This document shows positions 55,172 to 63,296 of a DNA stretch of 64,000 bases, piece by piece. Position numbers and translations under genes: made by a program. Position 1 is the first letter of the stretch. The number at the start of each line of letters is the position of its first letter. The notes beneath the pieces are model-generated. The model was not told the DNA's origin, did not search any database, and was given only the letters and a program-made list of their open reading frames with translations. Origin of the DNA: Rhodococcus sp. OK519 (GTDB taxonomy: Bacteria; Actinomycetota; Actinomycetes; Mycobacteriales; Mycobacteriaceae); assembly GCF_003051005.1 (NCBI RefSeq), contig NZ_QAOW01000007.1:124001-188000 (forward strand). The letters run 5' to 3'.

Positions 55172-56860
55172 CTACTTCGTCCCGGGTCCGTCGACGCGCT
55201 TCACGTCGCTGTCCGCGACGTGGTTCGCAGCCACGTAACCGAACACCATCGACGGGCCGATGGTGGCGCCGGCGCCGGCGTACTCGTTGCCCATCACCGA
55301 TGCGGACGTGTTGCCCGTCGCGTACAGGCCGTTGATGACCGAACCGTCCTCACGCAGGACGCGCGCCTCGGCGTCGGTGACCAGACCACCCTTGGTGCCC
55401 AGGTCGCCGGCCTCGATGCGGACGGCGTAGAAGGGGCCCTTGACGATCTCGTCCATGGCCGCGTTCTTCATCGTCGGATCGCCGTAGTACTGGTCGTAGG
55501 CACTGTCGCCGCGGCCGAACTCCTCGTCCTTGCCGGTGCGGGCGTAGCCGTTGAACCGGTCGACGGTCTCGAGCAGGTTCGGCGCCGGGATGCCGACCTT
55601 CTCGGCCAGCTCGCTCAGCGAGTTCGCCTTGTGCACGATGCCCTTGTCGTAGAAGCCCTGCGGGAACGGAGCACCCGGGAGGACCTGCGCGAACGGGTAC
55701 CGCGAACGAGCCTTGCTGTCCATGATGAAGTACGCCGGGACGTGCCCACCGTCGAGCTGGTCGTGCACGAAGTTCACGTACGGCGACGACTCGTTGGTGA
55801 AGCGCTTGCCGTCCTGGTTGACGATGACGGCCGGCGGGATGGACCGCTCGGACACCAGTGGGATCACCGCACCCATCGGGTGCATGACCGACGGCATCCA
55901 CCACGCGTCGTCCATGAGGTCGACGGCCGCACCGAGCTTCTGGCCCGCGAGGATGCCGTCACCGACGTTCTCGCGCGCACCGGCGCTGATGTTCGGGACG
56001 CCGTTCTCGGGCAGGTACTGCGCGCGCATCTCGTTGTTGTGGTCGAAGCCACCGCTGGCGAGCAGGACACCCTTGCGGGCGCCGATGCGCACGGTCTTGC
56101 CGTCCTTCTCCGCGACGATACCGACGACGGCACCCTTGGAGTCGACGATCAGTTCCGTCATCGACGTCTTCAGCCACAGCGGAACACCGGCGTCCTTGAG
56201 CGCCATGCGCATGCGGGCGACGAGCGCGCGACCACCGGTCGCCATGTGGCGGCGACGGATGACGTTCGACGACACGCGCCACGCGGCGACGAGCGACGCC
56301 CGGCGTCCGCGCCACGTGCGCTTGACCATCGCGAGGTCGCGGTAGTCCTTCGAGGTGATCCACAGACCCAGCGGGCCCTTGAGGCTGTTGGGACGCTGGT
56401 ACTTCTCGTCCTCGCCGAGCACGCGGGTGTCGAACGGCGTGCACTCGGTGGTGCGGCCGAGGGGACGTCCGCCCTCCTCCTCCGGGTGGTAGTCGGAGTA
56501 GCCCTTGACCCAGTAGAACTCGATGTGGGGGCTGCGCTCGAGCAGTTCCATCATCGGCGGGCCGTTGTCGACGTACGCGTCGAGACGCTCGGCCGATGCC
56601 TTGCCGTCGACGACCTTGTCGAGGTAGCGGCGGACCGACTCGCGGGAGTCGCCGGCGCCCTTGCGCACCAGCGCAGGCGCGTTCGGGATCCAGATGCCGC
56701 CGCCGGAGATTGCGGTGGAACCGCCGTACGTCTTGCCCTTGTCGATGATCAGCGCCGACAGGCCGCGGTCCGCGGCAGTGATGCCGGCGGCCATGCCGCC
56801 GCCGCCGCTGCCGACGATGAGGAAGTCGACGACGGTGTCGAAATTGTGGTTTTCAGTCAT
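55172..56860 (-). CDS. kstD: 3-ketosteroid delta-1-dehydrogenase (KstD)
   Basis: 562-residue flavoprotein. The FAD motif is DFLIVGSGGGGMAAGITAAD, then YGGSTAISGGGIWIP, and the C-terminal NEYAGAGATIGPSMVFGY holds the Tyr and Gly that polarise the 3-keto group in KstD. It introduces the C1-C2 double bond of a 3-keto-4-ene steroid. ATG 56860 is preferred; GTG 56872 is possible. It lies 14 bases after hsaD on the same strand. Confidence 0.93.
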   Translation of the reverse strand: MTENHNFDTVVDFLIVGSGGGGMAAGITAADRGLSALIIDKGKTYGGSTAISGGGIWIPNAPALVRKGAGDSRESVRRYLDKVVDGKASAERLDAYVDNGPPMMELLERSPHIEFYWVKGYSDYHPEEEGGRPLGRTTECTPFDTRVLGEDEKYQRPNSLKGPLGLWITSKDYRDLAMVKRTWRGRRASLVAAWRVSSNVIRRRHMATGGRALVARMRMALKDAGVPLWLKTSMTELIVDSKGAVVGIVAEKDGKTVRIGARKGVLLASGGFDHNNEMRAQYLPENGVPNISAGARENVGDGILAGQKLGAAVDLMDDAWWMPSVMHPMGAVIPLVSERSIPPAVIVNQDGKRFTNESSPYVNFVHDQLDGGHVPAYFIMDSKARSRYPFAQVLPGAPFPQGFYDKGIVHKANSLSELAEKVGIPAPNLLETVDRFNGYARTGKDEEFGRGDSAYDQYYGDPTMKNAAMDEIVKGPFYAVRIEAGDLGTKGGLVTDAEARVLREDGSVINGLYATGNTSASVMGNEYAGAGATIGPSMVFGYVAANHVADSDVKRVDGPGTK

Positions 56861-56873
56861 TTTGCTCGGCACA

Positions 56874-57740
56874 TCACTTCTGGTCGCGCAGGAGGAAGGA
56901 CAGGACGGACGCGACCCACGCGTCGCGGGCCTCGATCATCGTCCAGTGACCGCAGTTCGGGAACACGTGGAACTCGGCGTTGGGGATGTCGCGCATCGGC
57001 AGCAGGCCGAGGTCGACGGGGCTGACGCGGTCGTCACGGCCCCAGGTGAGCAGGGTGGGGGCCTTGATCTTGCCGAACTGAGCCCAGTACGGGGTGCCGT
57101 TTGCCTGCGCGTTGGCGGCGGCCATCGCGGCGAACGCCTTGCTGCTGTACATGCGGCGGGCGATCTCGAGCGTCTTGGGCTCGGTCGCGAGCGCCCAGCG
57201 CTCCTCGATGAGCTGCTCGGTCACGATCGCGGGGTTGTAGACCATCGAGTGCAGCCAGCGGACCAGGCTCTCGCGGGTCGGGTTGTCGGTGAACTCCATG
57301 AGCAGCTTGATGCCCTCGCCCGGCGAGGACGACAGCACGTTCTTGCCCATGCCACCGATCGAGACGAACTTGTTGACGAGCTCGGGGCGCGCGATCGCGA
57401 TGCGGGCGCCGACGACACCGCCCATCGAGTTGCCGATGATGTCGACCGGGCCCAGACCCAGACCCTCGAGGAAGACGGGGACCGCATTGACGGCCTCGAC
57501 CATCGGGTGGCCGTCACACGGATCGGAAACGCCGAAGCCGGGGAACTCGAGCACGTAGCAGGTGAAGTGCTTCGCGAAGTCCGCGAGGACGCCGCGGTAG
57601 TTGCGCCAGCCCGTGACACCGGGGCCGGAGCCGTGCAGCAGCAGCAGGGGCGGACCGTCGCCGGCCTGGTGGTAACGGAGCACGCCCTGATCGGTCTGCA
57701 GTTCCCGCAGGGTGTCCTCGTAACTCAGCTCAGTAGTCAT
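56874..57740 (-). CDS. hsaD: HsaD-like meta-cleavage product hydrolase
   Basis: 288-residue alpha/beta hydrolase. Nucleophile Ser105 in IIGNSMGG, acid Asp in TWGRDDRVS, and His265 in FPNCGHW. The block HGSGPGVTGWRNYRGVLADF is the meta-cleavage hydrolase signature. It hydrolyses the carbon-carbon bond of the ring-opened secosteroid. ATG 57740 has AGAGGCGG. It is divergent from hsaB across 251 bases that hold two weaker IclR-type sites. Confidence 0.93.
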   Translation of the reverse strand: MTTELSYEDTLRELQTDQGVLRYHQAGDGPPLLLLHGSGPGVTGWRNYRGVLADFAKHFTCYVLEFPGFGVSDPCDGHPMVEAVNAVPVFLEGLGLGPVDIIGNSMGGVVGARIAIARPELVNKFVSIGGMGKNVLSSSPGEGIKLLMEFTDNPTRESLVRWLHSMVYNPAIVTEQLIEERWALATEPKTLEIARRMYSSKAFAAMAAANAQANGTPYWAQFGKIKAPTLLTWGRDDRVSPVDLGLLPMRDIPNAEFHVFPNCGHWTMIEARDAWVASVLSFLLRDQK

Positions 57741-57830
57741 CGTCCGCCTCTATCCGTCGCAAAATGTCATTCGGGTCACAGCCCATCAGGGCAGCAGGGT
57801 GCCAGTCGACGCGTCGTAGATCCATATCGC

Positions 57831-57897
57831 ATCCCGATCAGCGAGACCATCGGGTGGCGCAGGCCACACCGCCGAGGTCGGTTCCGCTGATCGAGAC
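57831..57897. promoter_or_regulatory. Two weak IclR-type sites between hsaD and hsaB
   Basis: GTTCCGCTGATCGAGAC at 57881-57897 agrees with 14 of 17 positions of GTCCCGCTGAGCGGGAC, and ATCCCGATCAGCGAGAC at 57831-57847 with 13. Their starts are 50 bases apart, nearly the 49-base spacing seen before hsaA. Confidence 0.5.
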
Positions 57898-57991
57898 AGC
57901 AATTCAGGGCTGCCGACATGCAGCCATACGCTCGCAAACATCGACTTCGGCGCACTGACGCCGAGCAGTTTCCCGAATCGGAGGTGGCCCC

Positions 57992-58528
57992 ATGCCCACA
58001 GAGGCGATTGCACAGGAGAACCCGGTGGGAGCCGAGCCGACTCCGGCCGACATGCGCCGCGTCATGGGTCAGTTCGCGACCGGCGTGACCGTCGTGACGG
58101 GCGTGGACGACGAGGGCCCCGTCGGGTTCGCGTGCCAGTCGTTCGCGTCGGTGTCGCTGGAGCCGCCGCTGATCCTGATCTGCGCGGATCACCGCGGCCG
58201 GGCCTGGCCCCGCATCCGCGAGACCGGACGCTTCTGCGTCAACGTCCTCCACGAGGACCAGACGGAGCTGTGCGCCCGGTTCGGCTCGAGCAAGGGCCGC
58301 AAGTACGAGGACCTGGACTGGGAGCTGTCCCGCTGGAACACCCCGTCGCTGCCGGACGTGCTGATGCGAGTCCACGCGGAGGTGCACGAGGTACACACCG
58401 CCGGCGACCACGACATCATCATCGGCCGCGTGCTCGAGCTCGACGCCGTGTGCGAGGAGCGCCCGATGGTGTTCTTCCGCGGCCAGTTCGGCATCGCGGC
58501 CCCCGAACTGGTGGCCGCGGGCTCCTGA
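57992..58528 (+). CDS. hsaB: HsaB-like flavin reductase
   Basis: 178 residues of the flavin reductase domain family. MRRVMGQFATGVTVVTGVDD, GFACQSFASVSLEPPLILIC and RFCVNVLHEDQTELCARFG are typical. It supplies reduced flavin to HsaA (and perhaps to the HsaA paralogue at 42942). GGAGGTGG precedes ATG 57992. It stands alone on the plus strand and converges on the IclR gene at a strong terminator. Confidence 0.93.
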   Translation: MPTEAIAQENPVGAEPTPADMRRVMGQFATGVTVVTGVDDEGPVGFACQSFASVSLEPPLILICADHRGRAWPRIRETGRFCVNVLHEDQTELCARFGSSKGRKYEDLDWELSRWNTPSLPDVLMRVHAEVHEVHTAGDHDIIIGRVLELDAVCEERPMVFFRGQFGIAAPELVAAGS

Positions 58529-58548
58529 TCCCGGCGCGTCGGTGCCCA

Positions 58549-58599
58549 ACGGGAACCGGCGGCACACCTCCGCGAAGAAAGTGTGCCGCCGGTTCCCGT
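58549..58599. terminator. Bidirectional terminator between hsaB and iclR
   Basis: A 19-bp perfect stem (58549-58567 with 58581-58599) and a 13-base loop, between converging stops at 58528 and 58628. Confidence 0.9.
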
Positions 58600-58627
58600 C
58601 GGGTTCCGCGCGAAGGTCAGCTACCCG

Positions 58628-59521
58628 TCAGATCCACTGCCCGCTCTGGATGGACAGCAGTCGGTCCATCGCGTCGGCGGACCAGGTGTTGACGGGCGGT
58701 TCGGGTGCCCGGCGGGCGCGCCGCGGAGTGCCCATGTCGGGGTACAGCGTGCGCGACACCTCACGTGCGGCATCGACCACGAGGGGCGCGACGCGCTCGA
58801 GTTGAGCGGTCCGCGCATCCCCGCACAGCGAGATGCCGGCGACCGGGCCGTCGTAGCCGCGAACCGCGACGCCGACGCAGGCCACGCCGCGCACCGATTC
58901 GCCGCGCTCGAAGGCCAGACCACGACGCTGCCGGATCCGGTTGAGCTCCTGGTGGAGTGTGGCGACGTCCGTGATGGTCCGGTCGGTGCAGCGGCCGAGG
59001 CGCGCGTCGTACAGGCTGTCGACCCGCTCCGGATCGAGCCACGCGAGCATCGACTTGCCGCCGGCCGTCGAGTAGGCGGGACCGCGGCCACCGACCCGCG
59101 ACGGCAGCGTCGATGCGAAACGCCCGCCGACCTTGTCGAGGTAGACGCTCTCGTTCCCGTCCAGCACCGCGAGGTGCACGACCATGCCGGTCTGCATGTG
59201 CAGTTCGTGCAGCAGGGGGGCGGCCGCGGCACGGATCTCGCTGTGCCCACCGTCCCCACCACCGAGACCGAGCGCGCGGCGCCCGAGGCAGTATCCGAAC
59301 GAAGCGTGTTCCACCCAGTTCAACCGCACCAACTGATCGAGAATCCGGTGCACCGTCGATCGCGGCAACTGCGTACGGCACGCCACTTCCTCGAGCGTGA
59401 GCCGCGATGCTCGACCGTCGAACGCATCGAGAATCAGGGTCATTCGTTCGACCATGGAAGGCGGCAGCTCCCGGCGCGGGGCCGGGGTAGTGACCGACTC
59501 ACCGGAATCGACGACAGTCAT
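58628..59521 (-). CDS. IclR-family regulator of the ring-degradation genes (proposed)
   Basis: 297 residues. The helix-turn-helix ASRLTLEEVACRTQLPRSTV is followed by HRILDQLVRLNWVEH, then the effector domain (TGMVVHLAVLDGNESVYLDKVGG, STAGGKSMLAWL, GVACVGVAVRGYDGPVAGIS). ATG 59521 has GGAGGTG 5 bases upstream. A perfect 17-bp palindrome lies 88-104 bases upstream (59609-59625), and related sites precede hsaA and kshA. M. tuberculosis does not use an IclR for these genes, as far as I know. The assignment is inference from sites and position. Confidence 0.88.
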   Translation of the reverse strand: MTVVDSGESVTTPAPRRELPPSMVERMTLILDAFDGRASRLTLEEVACRTQLPRSTVHRILDQLVRLNWVEHASFGYCLGRRALGLGGGDGGHSEIRAAAAPLLHELHMQTGMVVHLAVLDGNESVYLDKVGGRFASTLPSRVGGRGPAYSTAGGKSMLAWLDPERVDSLYDARLGRCTDRTITDVATLHQELNRIRQRRGLAFERGESVRGVACVGVAVRGYDGPVAGISLCGDARTAQLERVAPLVVDAAREVSRTLYPDMGTPRRARRAPEPPVNTWSADAMDRLLSIQSGQWI

Positions 59522-59608
59522 CGACACCTCCAAGCAACATCTCGAGCCCCTGGCCAGAGAGGCAATCTGACTCAAAACTGAAATCAATTCTGACAGGCTA
59601 GCAGGAAA

Positions 59609-59625
59609 GTCCCGCTGGGCGGGAC
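59609..59625. promoter_or_regulatory. Perfect IclR-type operator between iclR and the LLM gene
   Basis: GTCCCGCTGGGCGGGAC is a 7+7 perfect palindrome with centre TGG. It lies 88 bases before the IclR ATG and 172 before the LLM gene. It is the best copy of the motif seen at 44251, 55087 and, weakly, 57881. A hairpin terminator is an alternative reading because T-runs follow, but no gene ends here. Confidence 0.7.
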
Positions 59626-59796
59626 CTTTTCTTGGTCGACCGTTTGTCCGAATCGGACATTGCCATCATGACCTGCCCGCGCTCGCGGCGCCGTCTGAAC
59701 CGATCAGACTCCCGGTGACCGGAAAATCGGGGGTACTGCCTCACCCACTCCGGTAGAACGAAGCGACACCGGCCGACCAGCAACGGAGCTGTAGGG

Positions 59797-60678
59797 ATGC
59801 ACATCGGAATCGTCTCCCCAGTCGTGGTCCTGCACCCCGACGCCCACTCCGCGTGGGAGCGCGACGCCCGGATCGAAGACCTCGCGCTGATCGCGGAAAC
59901 CGCCGACAGGCTCGGCTACCACCACCTGACTTGCAGCGAACACGTCGCGGTCCCGGTGGAGGTGGCCCGCGCCCGCGGCGGCACGTACTGGGACCCGCTC
60001 GCGACGCTGGGCTACCTTGCGGCGCGGACCACCTCGATCCGGCTCGCCACCCAGGTACTCGTGCTCGGCTACCACCACCCGCTCGAGATCGCCAAGCGCT
60101 ACGGCACCCTCGACGTCGTGAGCGGCGGCCGGCTGATCCTCGGCCTGGGCGTGGGAACGCTGAAGGAAGAGTTCGATCTGCTGGACGCGCCTTTCGAGGA
60201 CCGCGGCGCTCGCGCCGACGACGCCCTGGCCGCATTGCGCGCCTCGCTCTCGCGCAGCGAGCCCGAGTACCACGGCGCCTACTACGACTTCGAGGGTTTA
60301 CTGGTCGAACCGCACGCCGTGCAGGACCGGGTGCCGCTGTGGATCGGCGGCCGCACGATGCGGTCGCTGCGCCGCGCCATCACGCACGGCGACGGCTGGG
60401 CACCGTTCGGGCTGAGCGTCGACGAGCTCCGTGGCATGCTCGAAAAGGTCGACATTCCAGAGCATTTCGATCTCGTTCTGGGCGCGGGTGCACCCCTCGA
60501 CCCGCTGGGCGCACGCGAGCGGACGATCCGAGCACTCGAACGTCGGCGCGAGGCCGGAGCCACGATCGCCAGCGCATCCGTCGCTGCGACCTCGGGCACG
60601 CACTACCGCGATCAGCTGGAGTCGCTCCACGAGCTGGGACTCGAGCTCGGCATCGAGTTCGATACCGCGGGCCGTTGA
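59797..60678 (+). CDS. LLM-class (F420/FMN) oxidoreductase
   Basis: 293-residue luciferase-like barrel. LGYHHLTCSEHVAVP, TQVLVLGYHHPLEIAKRYGTLDVVSGGRLILGLGVG and PLWIGGRTMRSLRRA are family signatures. GGAGCTGTAGGG precedes ATG 59797. It is likely controlled by the IclR site it shares. Its substrate is unknown; reduction of a steroid alkene or oxidation of a hydroxysteroid would suit the context. Confidence 0.87.
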   Translation: MHIGIVSPVVVLHPDAHSAWERDARIEDLALIAETADRLGYHHLTCSEHVAVPVEVARARGGTYWDPLATLGYLAARTTSIRLATQVLVLGYHHPLEIAKRYGTLDVVSGGRLILGLGVGTLKEEFDLLDAPFEDRGARADDALAALRASLSRSEPEYHGAYYDFEGLLVEPHAVQDRVPLWIGGRTMRSLRRAITHGDGWAPFGLSVDELRGMLEKVDIPEHFDLVLGAGAPLDPLGARERTIRALERRREAGATIASASVAATSGTHYRDQLESLHELGLELGIEFDTAGR

Positions 60679-60738
60679 CATAGATCTGCAGGACAACACG
60701 TTTCACCAGATAGCTGGACAAACATTGAAGGAGATCCG

Positions 60739-61224
60739 ATGACCGATACTGCCGCGCTCGTCCAGTCGCTTCTCGAGCGAGTCGAACTGCTCGAGGACAA
60801 GCTCGCGATCCAGGAGCTCATCACCGCGTACGGTCCGGCCGTCGACGCCGGCAACGCCGACAAGGTGGGCGCCCTGTGGGCCGAGGATGCGGTGTACGAC
60901 ATCGACATCCGCAACATGAACGGCCGCGCGGAGATCATGGAGATGGTCCGTACCAGCCCGCACCAGGACTACATCAAGAACGGCTGCGGCCACCTTCTCG
61001 ATCCGATCAACATCGTGGTCGACGGCGACACTGCGATCGCCACGTGTCACTCACAGTTGCTGCTGCGCAACCCGAACGAGGATTCGTTCCGCGTCTGGCG
61101 CGTCACCGCGAACCGCTTCGATCTCGCCAAGATCGAGGGTAAGTGGCAGATCAAGCGCCGCACGTCGCGTGTCCTCGACGGCAACCCCGAGGCACCCGAA
61201 CTGCTCGGTCGCGCCGGCAGCTGA
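60739..61224 (+). CDS. SnoaL-like (NTF2-fold) protein
   Basis: 161 residues. LLERVELLEDKLAIQELITAYG, GALWAEDAVYDIDIRNMNGR and WRVTANRFDLAKIEGKWQIKRR fit NTF2-fold dehydratase/isomerase-like proteins. GAAGGAG precedes ATG 60739. Bile-acid 7-alpha dehydratases share this fold, so steroid dehydration is possible, but I cannot place all catalytic residues by eye. It follows the LLM gene by 60 bases. Confidence 0.83.
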   Translation: MTDTAALVQSLLERVELLEDKLAIQELITAYGPAVDAGNADKVGALWAEDAVYDIDIRNMNGRAEIMEMVRTSPHQDYIKNGCGHLLDPINIVVDGDTAIATCHSQLLLRNPNEDSFRVWRVTANRFDLAKIEGKWQIKRRTSRVLDGNPEAPELLGRAGS

Positions 61225-61243
61225 TCGGCTCGCACGACGACGA

Positions 61244-61279
61244 ACGGCCCGCTTCCCACCCCAGGGGAAGGCGGGCCGT
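61244..61279. terminator. Terminator after the SnoaL gene
   Basis: ACGGCCCGC (61244-61252) pairs with GCGGGCCGT (61271-61279), with an inner TTCCC/GGGAA stem; TTT follows. Confidence 0.8.
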
Positions 61280-61300
61280 TTCGCGCGATGAGGCAGAAGA

Positions 61301-61314
61301 GTAGAACGTATTCT
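61301..61314 (+). promoter_or_regulatory. Orphan KstR-like motif between two terminators
   Basis: GTAGAACGTATTCT is the best match to the motif seen before the FadA5 operon. It lies between two converging genes, flanked by hairpins at 61244-61279 and 61358-61393, so no gene start is within reach. Confidence 0.4.
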
Positions 61315-61357
61315 CGTCTGAAACCGGACAACCGGGAAGATCGTTCCAGAACGCGAA

Positions 61358-61393
61358 GAGGCCCGGGCCGCGCACTGGCGCGGCCCGGGCCTC
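61358..61393. terminator. Terminator after the FadD19-like gene
   Basis: A 16-bp perfect stem (61358-61373 with 61378-61393) around ACTG; on the minus strand it follows the ligase stop at 61405. Confidence 0.88.
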
Positions 61394-61404
61394 CGACGTC
61401 GGAA

Positions 61405-63024
61405 CTATTCGCTCGCGGCTTCGAGAGTCGCCTTCGCCCAACGGTAGTCGGCCTTGCCCGCCGGCGACCGGACGACCTCGGGGACCACGACGAGGGTGCG
61501 CGGCACCTTGTAGCCGGCGATCTGGGTCCGGCAGTGCGCGATCACCTCGTCCTCGTCGAGATCGTCGATGCCCTCACGGGCCGAGATGACGGCCGACACC
61601 CGCTGGCCGTACATGGGATCCGGGATCCCGGCGACGAGCGCGTCGAGCACGTCGGGATGGCCCTTGAGAGCCTCCTCGACCTCCTCGGCGTACACCTTCT
61701 CGCCGCCGGTGTTGATGCACGACGAGCCGCGGCCGAGCACGATGATGGTGCCGTCCGCCTCGACGCGTGCGAGGTCGCCGAGCACGGACAGTCGCACGCC
61801 GTCGACGACCGGGAACGTTGCGGCGGTCTTCTCGGGGTCGCCGTAGTAGCCGAGCGGCACGTGTCCGGCGCGGGCGAGGTAGCCGACGTTGTCCGAGCCG
61901 GGCTCGATGGTGGAGAAGTCGGTGTCGACCACGCGGGCCTTGGGCGACGGCGGCATCCGCAGCAGGCCGTCCTCGTCCTTCTTGAGTTCGCCGTCGTTGC
62001 CGGACTCCGACGAACCGAACGCGTCGCGCAGGTAGACGTTCGGCATCAGCTTGTTGAGCTTCCCGCGGACACTCGCGGACCACAGCGCGCCGCCGGAACC
62101 GATGATCCACAGCGAGCTCAGGTCGAACCGCTCACCGTGTGCCTCGATCGCGTCGGCGAGCGGACGGGCGATGGCGTCTCCGACCACCATGACGGTGTTG
62201 ATCTTGTGCTGGTCGACCAGCTCGAGCGCCTCGACCGCGTCGTACTTGGGCATGAGGACCTGCTTGGAGCCCATGAACATGCAGGTGAAGAGCGAGTACG
62301 ACGCGGCGCCGTGCATCAGCGGCGCGGTGACCAGGTAGGTCATCGCGAACTGGTTCGCGGCCGCGGCGGCACCGAGCTCGGCGGGCGAGAGGATGGGGTC
62401 GCCGCCCATGATGGCGCCGCCGGCGAGGGCGGCGTGGTAGAAGTCCTCGTGCCGCCACATCACGCCCTTGGGCATGCCCGTGGTGCCACCGGTGTAGATG
62501 ACGTACAAGTCGTCACCACTGCGCTCCGGGAAGTCCCGCGCGGAGGGCTGCTCGGCGGAGGCCTTGTGGTAGTCGACGAGCGAAACATCGGCGGCAGCCG
62601 CGGCTTCCGACAGCGCCGGACCGGCCGGCTCGCCGATGAGCACGATGCGCTTCAGGCCGGGGCACTTGGGCAGTACGTCGGCGATGACGTCGCTGAACTC
62701 GCCGTCCGCGATCACCGTGGCCAGCTTGGCGTCGTTGTAGAGGTAGGTGAGTTCGGCGTCGACGTAGCGGAAGTTGACGTTGACCGGGACGGCGCGGACC
62801 TTCAGGCAACCCAGCAGCGACTCGACGAACTCGAGACTGTTGCGCGCGTGCAGACCGACATGGTCACCCGGCTGCACACCTTCCGCCGCGAGGTGGTGGG
62901 CGATACGGTTCGCGGCGGCATCGAACTCGGCGAACGTCCGCGATTCGGATCCGCACACGAGCGCGACCTTGTCCGGCACCGCATCGATCACAGCTTCGGT
63001 CAGATCCGCGAGGTTGAGAGACAT
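61405..63024 (-). CDS. fadD19: FadD19-like steroid CoA ligase
   Basis: 539-residue adenylate-forming ligase. IYTGGTTGMPKGVMWRHEDF, PLMHGAASYSLFTCM, FGSSESGNDGELKKDEDG, INTGGEKVYAEEVEEALKG and SPAGKADYRWAKATLEA match the FadD19/Rv3515c group that activates C26 or shorter steroid side chains. ATG 63024 has GAAGGGC; an earlier in-frame start lies in the promoter. A KstR-like site is 31-44 bases upstream. It is the third type of CoA ligase in the window. Confidence 0.92.
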   Translation of the reverse strand: MSLNLADLTEAVIDAVPDKVALVCGSESRTFAEFDAAANRIAHHLAAEGVQPGDHVGLHARNSLEFVESLLGCLKVRAVPVNVNFRYVDAELTYLYNDAKLATVIADGEFSDVIADVLPKCPGLKRIVLIGEPAGPALSEAAAAADVSLVDYHKASAEQPSARDFPERSGDDLYVIYTGGTTGMPKGVMWRHEDFYHAALAGGAIMGGDPILSPAELGAAAAANQFAMTYLVTAPLMHGAASYSLFTCMFMGSKQVLMPKYDAVEALELVDQHKINTVMVVGDAIARPLADAIEAHGERFDLSSLWIIGSGGALWSASVRGKLNKLMPNVYLRDAFGSSESGNDGELKKDEDGLLRMPPSPKARVVDTDFSTIEPGSDNVGYLARAGHVPLGYYGDPEKTAATFPVVDGVRLSVLGDLARVEADGTIIVLGRGSSCINTGGEKVYAEEVEEALKGHPDVLDALVAGIPDPMYGQRVSAVISAREGIDDLDEDEVIAHCRTQIAGYKVPRTLVVVPEVVRSPAGKADYRWAKATLEAASE

Positions 63025-63054
63025 GGCCAGCCCTTCGAGAGAATCGCACACAGC

Positions 63055-63258
63055 AGAGTGCGTTCTACCACATAACATGCCCCCGTGTGCCAGGGGTCAC
63101 AGCACCTGCGAGTAGAACATATTTCGATAAATCGATCAATAGCTGCGGAGATCATTGGCGGTTCTTCCGGCGAGACCAGGGAACCTGCTGCACGATGGGC
63201 AGATACAGTCGGCGACGAATACATCGCGGACCCTTGTGCCAGAACTAGAATGAATACT
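63055..63258. promoter_or_regulatory. Divergent promoter with three KstR-like motifs
   Basis: Between the FadD19-like and SDR genes lie GTAGAACGCACTCT (63055-63068, minus), GTAGAACATATTTC (63112-63125, plus) and CTAGAATGAATACT (63245-63258, plus). The last is inside an inverted repeat, AACTAG (63243-63248) and CTAGTT (63257-63262), 35 bases before the SDR ATG. They resemble the KstR box TnnAACnnGTTnnA, weakened in the second half. Confidence 0.55.
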
Positions 63259-63296
63259 AGTTTGGTGGTCATTGCACTGAAGGTTAGGAGCCTGAC

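Noticed and set aside
59609-59635. Rho-independent terminator
   Set aside because: The palindrome is followed by T-rich sequence, but no gene ends beside it, and the same sequence recurs in other promoters, so an operator is more likely.
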